NCBI GenBank assembly: GCA_025450495.1
Contig: JANWHI010000030.1
Span: 1 to 22,543 of the forward strand
DNA: 22,543 bases
Reading direction: 5' to 3'
From: Candidatus Dormiibacter sp.
GTDB lineage: Bacteria; Chloroflexota; Dormibacteria; UBA8260
Both the position numbers and the translations under genes were made by a program. Positions within the stretch are counted from its first letter, which is position 1; each line of letters begins with the position of its first letter. Below the pieces are notes generated by a model. It did not search any database. It was not told the origin of the DNA and was given only the letters and a program-made list of their open reading frames with translations. Shown piece after piece: positions 1-7,477 of the stretch.

Positions 1-969
1 CCGCGGACCGCGACCCAGACCGAGCTCAACGCCGCCCTCCGCACCCGGGCGCGCAACCACCACCCCGCCCTCCACCACCACGAGCCGCGCGCCGAGCGCC
101 GGTTCAAGGAGGTCAACGAGGCCAACGAGGTTCTCAGCGATCCCGAGAAGCGTCGCAAGTACGACGAGCTCGGTCCCCGCTGGCGCGAGCACGAGGCGTG
201 GGAGAAGGCAGGCAGGCCGGGCGCCTCACCGTTCGGTGGGTCGCCGTTCGGCGGCGGGGGTGGCGCTGGCAACGGCGGCCCTCAGGTGGAGTACCGCACC
301 GTCTCCCCGGAGGACCTCGAGGGCATGTTCGGCGACGCCGACCCCTTCTCGGACTTCTTCCACTCGATGTTCGGCCGGTCCGGCGGGGCGGCGGCTCCGC
401 GATCCCGTGGCCGCACCCGCGCCGCGCCGCCACGTCGCGGCCAGGACGTGGAGGGCAGCGCCGAGATCGCTCTCGAGGAGGCATACACGGGCACCACGCG
501 GACCGTTGAGATCACCGACCAGACGGCGCAGAGCCGCCGCATCGAGGTGCAGATCCCGCCGGGCGTCGCCGATGGGGCACGAGTGAGGGCGGCAGGGCAG
601 GGTGGCAAGGGGAGCTCCGGCGCCGCGGCGGGCGACCTGTTCGTGGCTGTTCGGGTCCGACCACACCGGCGGTTCACGCGCGAGGGCGACAACCTGCGGG
701 CCGTCGTCGAGGTCCCGCTCGACACCGCCCTGCTGGGGGGCGAGGTGCCGGTGGCGACGCTGCGCGGCACCACCGCCCAACTGCGAGTGGCGCCGGGCAC
801 CCAGAACGGCACCAAGCTACGCCTGCGGGGCCTGGGCATGCCCTCGCTGCGCGGAGGCGGCCATGGCGACCTTATCGCCGAGGTCAGCGTCCGCATGCCC
901 GCCCAGCTGACCCCAGAGGTGCGGGTGCTGGCCGAGGCGCTCCGTGCCGAACGCGAGGGGCTTGCCTAA
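1..969 (+). CDS. DnaJ/CbpA-type J-domain co-chaperone, 5' truncated
   Basis: Hsp40 co-chaperone expected to stimulate the ATPase of DnaK in the cytoplasm. The open frame runs from the first base, so the N-terminus is missing. The first 60 or so codons encode the end of a J domain (RFKEVNEANEVLSDPEKRRK, then YDELG), followed by a Gly/Phe-rich linker (SPFGGSPFGGGGG) and the DnaJ C-terminal substrate-binding domains (IPPGVADGARVR; GDLFVAVRVRPHRRF; RLRGLGMPSLRGGGHGDL). There is no CxxCxGxG zinc finger, so it is the CbpA-like type. Oddly, the diagnostic HPD tripeptide reads HPA (HHPALHHHEP), and the residues before it also stray from the family, while the sequence after about base 105 is normal. 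That suggests either poor sequence at a contig end or a defective J domain. It ends tail-to-tail with the thioredoxin-like gene, the two overlapping by 4 nt. Confidence 0.87.
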   Translation, partial: PRTATQTELNAALRTRARNHHPALHHHEPRAERRFKEVNEANEVLSDPEKRRKYDELGPRWREHEAWEKAGRPGASPFGGSPFGGGGGAGNGGPQVEYRTVSPEDLEGMFGDADPFSDFFHSMFGRSGGAAAPRSRGRTRAAPPRRGQDVEGSAEIALEEAYTGTTRTVEITDQTAQSRRIEVQIPPGVADGARVRAAGQGGKGSSGAAAGDLFVAVRVRPHRRFTREGDNLRAVVEVPLDTALLGGEVPVATLRGTTAQLRVAPGTQNGTKLRLRGLGMPSLRGGGHGDLIAEVSVRMPAQLTPEVRVLAEALRAEREGLA

Positions 970-1520
970 ACGGCGACCCCGTAGAGGTCGTGCAGCCGGG
1001 TGCGGAGGTCAGCCTCGGAGATCGCGCCGGGCACGACGGTGAGCAGCCGTCCGCCGGCGTCGTAGAAGGCGGTCACCGGCATGCCCATCGCGCCCAGGTC
1101 GTCGTGCAGGCCGCTGTGCTGCGCGCCGCCGCTGTCGATGGCAAGCGGCCACCAGTCGATGCCGTAGCGGCGCGCCATCGCCAGGCCGTCGCCCGTCTCT
1201 TCGGAGTCGACGCCGGCGAAGGTGACCTTGCCCTTCAGCTCCGCCGACACCGTCGCCAGGCCGGGCAGCTCTCCCTGGCAGGCGGTGCACCACGAGGCGA
1301 AGAAGTCGACGACGACGGGGTGACCGCGCAGCCCGGCGAGGGTGACCTGACCCGAGCCGCCGAGGCGGGGCAGCTGCCATGAGGTTCGCTGGGTGCTGAC
1401 CGTGCCGGGGGGCGCCGCCTGCGGGGTCTGGCGCACGGCGAAGAACACCGCTGCGAGGGCCACCGTCGCGAGGACCGCAACGCGGAGGAGCAGGGTGCGC
1501 GAGGGGCGGCGTGCGCTCAC
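966..1520 (-). CDS. TlpA/ResA-like membrane-anchored thioredoxin
   Basis: Predicted thiol-disulfide oxidoreductase of 184 residues on the outer face of the membrane. A basic N-terminus (MSARRPSR) leads into one hydrophobic segment (about residues 10-29), then a linker and a thioredoxin fold with the redox pair WCTAC (C78, C81) after VVVDFFAS, and a cis-Pro-type motif (MGMPVTAF). This arrangement is typical of TlpA/ResA proteins that reduce apocytochrome or other exported cysteines. The GTG at 1520 is chosen because it directly precedes the basic segment and anchor. A -10-like GACAAT (1528-1533) sits 7 nt before it and there is no Shine-Dalgarno, so the mRNA may be leaderless. The frame stays open much further upstream, but that stretch lies antisense-frame over the reductase gene and has no thioredoxin features. 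The substrate cannot be told; no cytochrome maturation genes are nearby. Confidence 0.87.
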   Translation of the reverse strand: MSARRPSRTLLLRVAVLATVALAAVFFAVRQTPQAAPPGTVSTQRTSWQLPRLGGSGQVTLAGLRGHPVVVDFFASWCTACQGELPGLATVSAELKGKVTFAGVDSEETGDGLAMARRYGIDWWPLAIDSGGAQHSGLHDDLGAMGMPVTAFYDAGGRLLTVVPGAISEADLRTRLHDLYGVAV

Positions 1521-1527
1521 GAGTGCG

Positions 1528-1533
1528 ATTGTC
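1528..1533 (-). promoter_or_regulatory. -10-like box for the thioredoxin gene
   Basis: GACAAT on the minus strand, 7 nt before the GTG start at 1520. The spacing would put transcription start at or next to the start codon. No convincing -35 was seen. Confidence 0.4.
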
Positions 1534-1579
1534 CCACCGGGGCATTGACCGCCCCGCCGCACGAACTGCCGGCGCGCCG

Positions 1580-2365
1580 CTATGGCGCCGCATCGACCGC
1601 ATAACGGAGCAGGAGGTGCTCGCCGGCGCGGCGCACCGAGCGCAGCCGGCCGGCGCGGGCAAATGGCGGCAGCGCGACGCCCTCGACGAGGCTGAGGCGC
1701 CCGGTCCCTCGACCGGCCAGCTGGGGTGCGACGGTGAGGAACAAGTCGAGCGGGGTGGGGTTGGGGTCGGGGTTGGGGTCGGGGTCGGCCAGCAGGCTGC
1801 CGAACAGGTGCGGGCCGCCCTCGCACAGGATCGGACCGCCGCCGCCGAGGGCGCGAGCGGCTTCGAGAATCGTCGCGATGTCGACGCGTCGCTGCGGGGG
1901 TGCGGGCGTCAGCACACCGAAGGGTGTCTGCGGTGTGGTGACCGCGGCGACATCGGGGAGGGAGTCCTTGCTGCCGCTGACCGCCAGCAACGGAGCGGGC
2001 GTGACGGGGAGCCCGGCAGCGGCGCGCAGAGCGCTGAGGTCGTCGGCGCGATGCGGCGCGAGCGTGGCCGGCGTCCACTGGTGTTTGCCGGCCACCCGCA
2101 CCGTCCCGACCCCGACGACGATCACCCCCGCCACGGCACGGAGCATCGCCATGAGCAGGCGATCGGCGGGGACGCCGCCGCCGACAGCCGCGGAGTCGCC
2201 ACTGCCCAGCCCGTAGCTGACGACGCCGTCGATGGTGCTGACGAAGTTGACTGCGATGCGGTCGGCGGAGAGCAGCAGCGCGGCGCCGTACTCCTCCTCG
2301 AGCACGCACCGCGGGGGCGCCTGCTCGGCGTCGGCGAGGACCTCAAAGATCGCTGGTGGCGGCAC
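1580..2365 (-). CDS. RibD C-terminal-domain (DHFR-like) reductase
   Basis: Stand-alone 261-residue protein of the RibD C-terminal/dihydrofolate-reductase-like superfamily, whose members are NADPH-dependent reductases, for example of the riboflavin intermediate pyrimidinone. Visible family marks are the early FVSTIDGVVS strand-turn, the GVIVVGVGTVR segment, and the late GGGGPILCEGGPHLFGSLL motif that matches the nucleotide-binding EGGP loop. No deaminase domain is present, so it is not a full bifunctional RibD; with no other riboflavin genes nearby, the true substrate is unknown. GTG at 2365 follows directly on the TGA of the transporter gene (TGAGTG), so translation is probably coupled. A Pro/Asp/Asn repeat (DPDPNPDPNPTP) is inserted after the EGGP motif. 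It is encoded by a run of G-tracts on the opposite strand and is probably a surface loop that grew by slippage. Confidence 0.86.
   Translation of the reverse strand: MPPPAIFEVLADAEQAPPRCVLEEEYGAALLLSADRIAVNFVSTIDGVVSYGLGSGDSAAVGGGVPADRLLMAMLRAVAGVIVVGVGTVRVAGKHQWTPATLAPHRADDLSALRAAAGLPVTPAPLLAVSGSKDSLPDVAAVTTPQTPFGVLTPAPPQRRVDIATILEAARALGGGGPILCEGGPHLFGSLLADPDPNPDPNPTPLDLFLTVAPQLAGRGTGRLSLVEGVALPPFARAGRLRSVRRAGEHLLLRYAVDAAP
1752..1784 (+). repeat. Six-tract GGGG repeat, G-quadruplex candidate
   Basis: Six GGGG runs (starting at 1752, 1757, 1763, 1769, 1775 and 1781) are separated by loops of T, TT, TC, TT and TC. The later part has a 12-base period. It is on the template strand of the reductase gene and encodes the DPDPNPDPNP loop. 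Four runs would be enough for an intramolecular quadruplex. Confidence 0.85.
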
Positions 2366-3103
2366 TCAGGTGGAGTGAACGCCGACCGCCGTACCAACCC
2401 CGTAGGTCACCGCAGCGGCGAGCGCCGCAATCGCCAGCTGGCGGGCGGCGGTGCGCACCTTCGACTTCCCGGTGAAGCTGGCGACGGCCACGCCCACGAC
2501 GATCGCCATCACAGCGCCGAGGATGATCGATGCGACGACGGCCGGTGTCCCGCTGGAGAAGAACCACGGCAACAGCGGCACCAGGGCGCCGAACGCGAAG
2601 CTGCCCAGCGACGACGCCGCTGCGGCGCGAGGCGAGCCGATCGAGCCGGGGTTGACGCCGAGCTCCTCGCGAGCGTGCACCTCGAGCGCCAGGTCCGGAT
2701 CGCGGGCTAGGGCCGTGGCCACCTCCTCCGCGGCGCCGGCGGGGACACCGCGCGAGACGTAGAGCGCGACCAGCTCCTTGTGCTCGGACTCCGGGTGGCG
2801 GCGCAGCTCCTCTCGTTCGATGCCGACCTCGCGCTCGATCAGCTCGCGCTGGGCGCTCATCGACACGTACTCGCCGGTGGCCATGGAGAAGGCGCCGGCC
2901 ACCAGCCCCGCGAAACCGGCCAGTCGCACCACGCCCGGGGCGGGGTGGGCAGCAGCCACGCCGAGGATCAGCGAGACGTTGGTCAGCAGGCCGTCGCTGA
3001 CGCCGAATACCGCCGCGCGGGCCGCGCCACCCTGGACGTCGCGGTGATGCTCGTGGCGGTGCGGCGGGGTCACGGTTGCCGCGCGTCGGGTCTTGAGCTC
3101 CAC
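2366..3103 (-). CDS. VIT1/CCC1-family membrane transporter (Fe2+/Mn2+ type)
   Basis: Integral membrane protein of 245 residues, of the VIT1/CCC1 family, which moves Fe2+ or Mn2+ out of the cytoplasm in plants and yeast; bacterial members are less well defined. Family signatures are clear: RAAVFGVSDGLLTNVSLILG in the first helix, and AGAFSMATGEYVSMSAQRE in the second, with the Met/Glu residues that line the metal path. A charged cytoplasmic helical section (about residues 85-150, rich in Glu) is the usual metal-collecting domain, and three more hydrophobic segments follow (about 165-185, 190-212, 222-242). The N-terminus carries HRHEHH, a possible extra metal-binding patch. The GTG at 3103 is preceded closely by GGGAG. 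It lies 10 nt after the GAF-EAL stop and abuts the reductase gene, so the three are probably one transcript. Metal specificity is inferred from the family only. Confidence 0.87.
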   Translation of the reverse strand: MELKTRRAATVTPPHRHEHHRDVQGGAARAAVFGVSDGLLTNVSLILGVAAAHPAPGVVRLAGFAGLVAGAFSMATGEYVSMSAQRELIEREVGIEREELRRHPESEHKELVALYVSRGVPAGAAEEVATALARDPDLALEVHAREELGVNPGSIGSPRAAAASSLGSFAFGALVPLLPWFFSSGTPAVVASIILGAVMAIVVGVAVASFTGKSKVRTAARQLAIAALAAAVTYGVGTAVGVHST

Positions 3104-3113
3104 GCTCCCAAGG

Positions 3114-4391
3114 TTACTTTGCGAGGGGGAGAATGCGGACGCGGCCCATGCCGGTGTGGCGGTCGGTCTTGTCCACGGACGGCTGGCGGGGCTGTTCTCC
3201 GGGGCGGCCGAAGTAGTAGCCCTGGGCGCAGTGCACGCCCAGGCGCTTGAGCGCCTCCGCCTCCTCCATGGTCTCCACGCCCTCGGCGACCGCGGTGGCG
3301 TTGATCTGCTCGATGAAATAGATGAGGCCGTGCAACAGGGCGCGGCGAGCGAGGTCGCGATGAATGTCGCGGATCAGCGACATGTCGAGCTTGACGATGT
3401 CCGGCTTGGTGCTGAGGATGTGGCTGAAGGTGGCGAAGCCGGCGCCGGCGTCGTCCACCGCGTAACGCATGCCGCGGAACCGCAAACGGGCAACGGAGCT
3501 GTTGAACTGCGGGTAGTCGCCGATCGCGGCGTGTTCGGTGACCTCGATGACGACACGGTCGGTGCCACGTTCCAGGAGGGTCGCGAACTCGGTCGTGACG
3601 GCGGTCTCGGGCGACACGTTGATCGCCAGGTAGGTGCCGTTGGGCAGCCCGTCGAGATGGCCGAGCGCCGACCGCACCGCTGCGAGCTCGAGCTCGCAGC
3701 CCAGCCCGACGTCGTTGGCGGCGGCAAACCAGACGTCGGGTGGCTGCGGCGTCTCGCCCTCGAAACGGGCCAGCGCCTCGAACCCGACAGGGGCCTCGCT
3801 GACCAGGTCCACGATGGGTTGGAGCACCGTGATGAGCCGGTTCTCACGGAGGATGGCGCGGATCTGGGCGCGCTTCTGAAGACGGGCGACCGCCTCGCGC
3901 TCCTCCCGCTCGAGCTGCTCGGCGTAGATGCGCGCCAGCATGCGCATGAACCGCACGTCGCGCTTGCCCACGCTGTGGTCGGGGCGGCGGCTCAGGCACG
4001 CCATCGTGCCCCACACCCGCCCGTCGGGAAGGCTGACCGGGACGCCCACGTAGCTGCCGACCTGCGCGGCGCTGGTGACGGGCATCGCCGCAGCGACAGG
4101 GTTGGCCATGGTGTCAGGGATTGCCTCGGGCAGCCGGCCGTCGCACATCGCCTTGCAGTACATCCAGCCAAGCGGGACACGCAGCTCCGTGCTGAGGCGG
4201 AAGATCGCGGCGTCCCCTGTCACATGCCGGAACACCTGTTCGCCGCCCGCGAACTCGGCAACGAAGGCCACGTCCATGTCGAGGTATTCGCGGGCGGCTT
4301 CAAGGATGTCGTCGACCAGCAGGCGCATCGGTTGCTCGAGCGCCAGAGCGGTGAGGGCTACGTCGCCGGGTGTGTTCTCGCCTTGAGTCAC
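3114..4391 (-). CDS. GAF-EAL cyclic di-GMP phosphodiesterase
   Basis: Soluble 425-residue protein predicted to hydrolyse cyclic di-GMP to pGpG under control of an N-terminal sensor. Residues about 22-165 form a GAF domain (PLGWMYCKAMCDGRLPEAIPD and GSYVGVPVSLPDGRVWGTM). A charged coiled linker (about 155-185) follows, then the EAL domain. The expected catalytic and metal residues are all visible: E205 in FEALARF, N258 in INVSP, E283/E286 in IEVTEH, D313-D314 in VDDAGAG, K334 in VKLDMSLI, E370 and E373 in AEGVET, and Q390 in AQGYYFGRP. There is no GGDEF domain or membrane segment. The start is GTG at 4391 with only a weak purine stretch before it. It leads a likely operon with the VIT transporter and reductase. 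The upstream gap has two inverted repeats. The GAF ligand cannot be told from sequence. Confidence 0.93.
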   Translation of the reverse strand: MTQGENTPGDVALTALALEQPMRLLVDDILEAAREYLDMDVAFVAEFAGGEQVFRHVTGDAAIFRLSTELRVPLGWMYCKAMCDGRLPEAIPDTMANPVAAAMPVTSAAQVGSYVGVPVSLPDGRVWGTMACLSRRPDHSVGKRDVRFMRMLARIYAEQLEREEREAVARLQKRAQIRAILRENRLITVLQPIVDLVSEAPVGFEALARFEGETPQPPDVWFAAANDVGLGCELELAAVRSALGHLDGLPNGTYLAINVSPETAVTTEFATLLERGTDRVVIEVTEHAAIGDYPQFNSSVARLRFRGMRYAVDDAGAGFATFSHILSTKPDIVKLDMSLIRDIHRDLARRALLHGLIYFIEQINATAVAEGVETMEEAEALKRLGVHCAQGYYFGRPGEQPRQPSVDKTDRHTGMGRVRILPLAK

Positions 4392-4445
4392 GGCCCATCC
4401 ACATGGTTCGCGTCAATCGGTCACAGCCGACACTCGTGGTTGACA

Positions 4446-4466
4446 AACCGCGAACCGGCCGCGGTT
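4446..4466 (-). promoter_or_regulatory. 7-bp perfect inverted repeat in gap before GAF-EAL gene
   Basis: Arms AACCGCG (4446-4452) and CGCGGTT (4460-4466) with a 7-base loop. It lies between the YihY-type gene and the GAF-EAL gene, both on the minus strand. No T-run follows in either direction, so it could be part of a terminator or an operator. Confidence 0.45.
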
Positions 4467-4472
4467 GCCAGA

Positions 4473-4494
4473 CTGCGACACGTTCGTGACGCAG
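4473..4494 (-). promoter_or_regulatory. 10-bp imperfect palindrome, operator or terminator stem
   Basis: Arms CTGCGACACG and CGTGACGCAG around a central TT, with one mismatched pair. As RNA on the minus strand it would be a nine-pair stem with one U-U mismatch and a GAAC loop, starting 10 nt after the YihY-type stop codon. One half-site (CTGCGTCACG) recurs at 5509-5518 ahead of the GGDEF-EAL gene. Either a terminator stem or a protein-binding site is possible. Confidence 0.5.
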
Positions 4495-4504
4495 CCGGAC
4501 CGTT

Positions 4505-5431
4505 TCAGCCCGTTTGGGGTGCCGACGGGGCCGTCACCTCGCGCTCGCCGCCGAGGCCGCCAGTCTGGACTGCGGGCACCTCACCCGGCGCGCGCGCGGC
4601 GGCAACCTCGGCGTTGACGGCGCCACCGAGCATGACGATCTGCCCGAGCAGGAAGAAGTAGAACAGCAGCACGAAGATGAAGCCGAAGGTCTGGCCCCAC
4701 TGCGGACTGTTGGTGACCAGCCCGAAGTACAGCGGAAACACCAGCGTCAGGCCTTCGAAGATCACACCCGCCGAGATGGCGCCGGGGATGATGTCGCGCA
4801 CCCTCTGACGGCGGTTGGGCACCACGAAGTAGATGATGCCGAAGAGCAGCGCCGCATCCACAAGGCCGGCGACTGCCTGCAGGATGAGACCGGCCGGGCC
4901 GGTGCGGAAAAAGTCGGGGACGCCGGGAATCGATTGGAGGAGCCCGAGCAGGCTGCCGCTGGCCACCAACGGCACGGCCATAACGGTGAAGATCACCACC
5001 ATGCCGATGGCCATCAGCTTCTGGCGCACGAAGCCTCGCGTCTTGCAGCCGTAGAGGGCGTCGAGCCCCTGCTCGATGGCGCCGAACAGCGACGAACCGC
5101 TCCAGATCAATCCCACAGCGCCGACGACAGCAAAGACGCCAGAGCTACGCCGGAAGTCGTCGAGTGCAGTCACGATCTGACAGTTGCCGCCCGACTGCTG
5201 GGCATGGCACGACGGGAAAGCTGCCAGCACCTGCTGCACCACGGTGGCGCGCGTCCCCGGGTCGCGCAGTGCCAGGCCGACGGCGCTGATGGCGAGGAAG
5301 ACCATCGGAAAGAAGGCGAAGAACAGGTTCCAGGCAATGATCGTCGCCCAGTTCGGCCCCTGAGCCGCCAGGAAACGCCGCACCGCACGGATGGGCAGCG
5401 CGCCGAGGAGCTTCGCCTTCACGGCTGACAT
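4505..5431 (-). CDS. YihY/BrkB-family inner-membrane protein
   Basis: Polytopic membrane protein of about 308 residues, of the YihY/BrkB (UPF0761) family; its function is not firmly known. Some homologues were once called ribonuclease BN, which has been shown to be wrong for this fold. The family pattern is clear: an amphipathic start (LGALPIRAVRRFLAAQGPNW), then ATIIAWNLFFAFFPMVFLAISA, SSLFGAIEQGLDALYGC, the YFVVPNRR motif between helices, DIIPGAISAGVIFEGLTL, and a last helix (FIFVLLFYFFLLGQIVMLGG) ending in NAEVAA. About six hydrophobic segments are visible. ATG at 5431 is chosen. An upstream in-frame start at 5506 would add only a Pro/Ala-rich stretch lying in the divergent promoter region. 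Two cysteines in the first outer loop (SCHAQQSGGNC) could form a disulfide. The gene is divergent from the GGDEF-EAL gene. Confidence 0.88.
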   Translation of the reverse strand: MSAVKAKLLGALPIRAVRRFLAAQGPNWATIIAWNLFFAFFPMVFLAISAVGLALRDPGTRATVVQQVLAAFPSCHAQQSGGNCQIVTALDDFRRSSGVFAVVGAVGLIWSGSSLFGAIEQGLDALYGCKTRGFVRQKLMAIGMVVIFTVMAVPLVASGSLLGLLQSIPGVPDFFRTGPAGLILQAVAGLVDAALLFGIIYFVVPNRRQRVRDIIPGAISAGVIFEGLTLVFPLYFGLVTNSPQWGQTFGFIFVLLFYFFLLGQIVMLGGAVNAEVAAARAPGEVPAVQTGGLGGEREVTAPSAPQTG

Positions 5432-5593
5432 GCTAGGCGACGGAGCGCAGAGGTCCTCGCCGGCGCCAGGCGCACATCGAGCCTTGCCATGTGACGTCGG
5501 CACCACGACTGCGTCACGCGATGCGCCGGGCCGGCGCGGAGTGGGTACCGTCTGCAGTGGACGCGTGGGGCGGTTGACGAGAGGGTTTGATGC

Positions 5594-7441
5594 TTGACGA
5601 CATCACCGCGAGTGGTTGCCATCGAGGTTGACGCGGCGCAGGGGGATCGCATCGCGCTGGCGCGGTGGGTCGCCGTCGCCCTGGCACTCGTGCAGGCGCT
5701 CACGGCCAGCCCGCCGCTGATTGGCAGCCCAGGCCTGCCGTGCGTGGTGCTGGCGCTCGTGTGTGTGTACAACATCCCGGCCAGCCTGGCAGGGCGCTGG
5801 CAGATCGCCTCTGCCCGGCGTATCGTGGCGGTGGCGTGCTTCGCCGACGTGCTGTTGGCAGCGGCGTGGCTGATGCTTGGCAGCAACGACGCCAGCGCCC
5901 AATCCTTCGTGGTCTTCCTGCCGGTGCTGCTGGAGTGCGCCGTCCTGGCCCGCTGGCGGGGAGTGCTGCCCGCCAGCGCGGCGGCGCTGGTGGCCATCGG
6001 CATCTTCTTGCTTGTAGGAGACACGCAGTTCCACCGCACCATCGGCGTGGGTGACGCCTCGTTTCCGGCGCTCACCGTGGTGTTGGTCAGCGTGTTGGCG
6101 GGCGCGTTCACCAGCCAGAGCCGTCGCCAGCGGCTCGCTCTCATCGACAACGCGGCGACCGACCCGCTCACCGGTACCCGCAACCGGCGCGGGCTCACCG
6201 CTGCTCTCGGCTCACTCCCCCGGGTGCCCTTCGCCGTTGTGGCCATCGATGTCGACAACCTGAAACCGATCAATGATGAGTACGGCCATCACGCCGGCGA
6301 TGTGGTGCTCCGCACGGTGGCCGGGGTCATCTCGGAGATCGCCCGCAGCGGCGACATCATTGCTCGCGTCGGCGGCGACGAGTTCGCTGTGGTCCTGCTG
6401 GCGCTCGACGCCGGCGAGGCAGTCACGGTCGGCGAGAGGATGCGTGCCGCCATGCACGGCGCCAGCATCCCGCGAGGGCGTGTCCGCGTGTCCGTCGGCG
6501 TCGCGATTGGAGCGCCGGGCGCCAATGCGCTGGCGGTCTGGCATGAGGCCGACGCCGCCCTGCTCGAGGCCAAGCGTCGTGGCGGGGACCGGGTGGCCGA
6601 CACTCCTGGGCTGTCTGTCCAGCATGCGCAGCCGCCCCGCGTCACCGCGGTCATCGAGGCGGTCATCGCCAACCGCACCGTCGACATCGCCTTCCAGCCG
6701 GTGGTGTCATTACGGACCGGCAGGGTCGCCGGGTATGAGGCGCTGGCGCGGCCGCCGGGTTGGAGCCAGGCGAGCGTGGACCCCCTGTTCCGCGCTGCTC
6801 ATCACCTTGGCCTCGCTCGCGACCTCGACTGGGTATGCCGGCGTGCTGCCCTCGACTCCATCTCCAGGCTTCCTCCGCGCTCCGTTGTGTTCCTCAACGT
6901 GACTGTCGCTGCCTTCCTCGACCCGATTCATGATGTCGACCAGATGCTGCTGGTGGTCGCGGCAGCTGGCGCCAAACCGACGCAGGTGGTGCTCGAGATG
7001 ACCGAACGGGAGCATATTGTCGATCTGGGCCGGCTGCGCCACGTCATCGCTGCCTATCGCGAACACGGGTTCCGCATCGCGCTCGACAACGTTGGTGAGG
7101 GTCAATCGAGTCTCGAGGTCCTCGTCGCCGCTGTCCCAGACTACCTCAAGGTGGCGCGTAGCCTGGCGATGGCCGCCGACACCTCCGGGGCCCGGGCGGC
7201 TATCGAGGCCGCCGTCACCTTCGCTCGGGCGACTCAGACCGCGGTGATCGCTGTGGGGATCGAGACCGCCGCGATCGCTGCCCGGCTGGCCGACCTGGGG
7301 GTGACCTACGGTCAGGGCAACTGGCTGGCGCGGCCGGCCATCGATGTTGGCGAGATCCCCGTCCGCGGCCGTGTCATCGCGCCGCTGCCAGCGACCGGTG
7401 ACGAGGATCGCGTCAGCCCACCGGCTCACCTCGGCGCCTAG
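5594..7441 (+). CDS. Membrane GGDEF-EAL protein, EAL domain eroded
   Basis: Membrane-bound 615-residue cyclic di-GMP enzyme. Five or six hydrophobic segments (about residues 22-172) form an N-terminal sensor module. The GGDEF domain follows (about 180-335), with TDPLTGTRNRRG, IDVDNLKPINDEYGH and an intact active loop RVGGDEF (G260-F264). An inhibitory I-site RSGD (251-254) lies exactly five residues before the loop, so it should be a product-inhibited diguanylate cyclase. The EAL domain (about 350-585) keeps E382, N435, E468, K519, E557 and Q574, but DDFGTG reads DNVGEG (D498-N499), the KxD motif reads KVA, and AEGVE reads AVGIE; phosphodiesterase activity is therefore doubtful. TTG at 5594 is chosen because GAGAGGG lies about 8 nt upstream; the ATG at 5590 is out of frame and closes after 13 codons. 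It converges with icd, with a 36-nt gap between the stops. Confidence 0.92.
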   Translation: MTTSPRVVAIEVDAAQGDRIALARWVAVALALVQALTASPPLIGSPGLPCVVLALVCVYNIPASLAGRWQIASARRIVAVACFADVLLAAAWLMLGSNDASAQSFVVFLPVLLECAVLARWRGVLPASAAALVAIGIFLLVGDTQFHRTIGVGDASFPALTVVLVSVLAGAFTSQSRRQRLALIDNAATDPLTGTRNRRGLTAALGSLPRVPFAVVAIDVDNLKPINDEYGHHAGDVVLRTVAGVISEIARSGDIIARVGGDEFAVVLLALDAGEAVTVGERMRAAMHGASIPRGRVRVSVGVAIGAPGANALAVWHEADAALLEAKRRGGDRVADTPGLSVQHAQPPRVTAVIEAVIANRTVDIAFQPVVSLRTGRVAGYEALARPPGWSQASVDPLFRAAHHLGLARDLDWVCRRAALDSISRLPPRSVVFLNVTVAAFLDPIHDVDQMLLVVAAAGAKPTQVVLEMTEREHIVDLGRLRHVIAAYREHGFRIALDNVGEGQSSLEVLVAAVPDYLKVARSLAMAADTSGARAAIEAAVTFARATQTAVIAVGIETAAIAARLADLGVTYGQGNWLARPAIDVGEIPVRGRVIAPLPATGDEDRVSPPAHLGA

Positions 7442-7477
7442 CCGCGTCGTCTGCGCAGTGCAGGCGGTATCGCTGCC

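Noticed and set aside
1521..2309. Upstream extension of the thioredoxin gene to 447 codons
   Set aside because: Runs in another frame over the reductase gene and is Arg-rich nonsense; the anchor and thioredoxin start at 1520.
1511..2710. A 399-codon open frame on the plus strand
   Set aside because: Antisense to the reductase and transporter genes, which have clear family motifs; its translation has none.
4440..4445. Perfect TTGACA on the plus strand
   Set aside because: No -10 box at 16-18 nt downstream and no plus-strand gene starts nearby; it is probably chance.
3093..4661. A 522-codon open frame on the plus strand
   Set aside because: It lies antisense to the GAF-EAL gene and part of the YihY-type gene. 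Its translation is His/Arg/Asp-rich with no domain, as expected from the third-position GC bias of the real genes.
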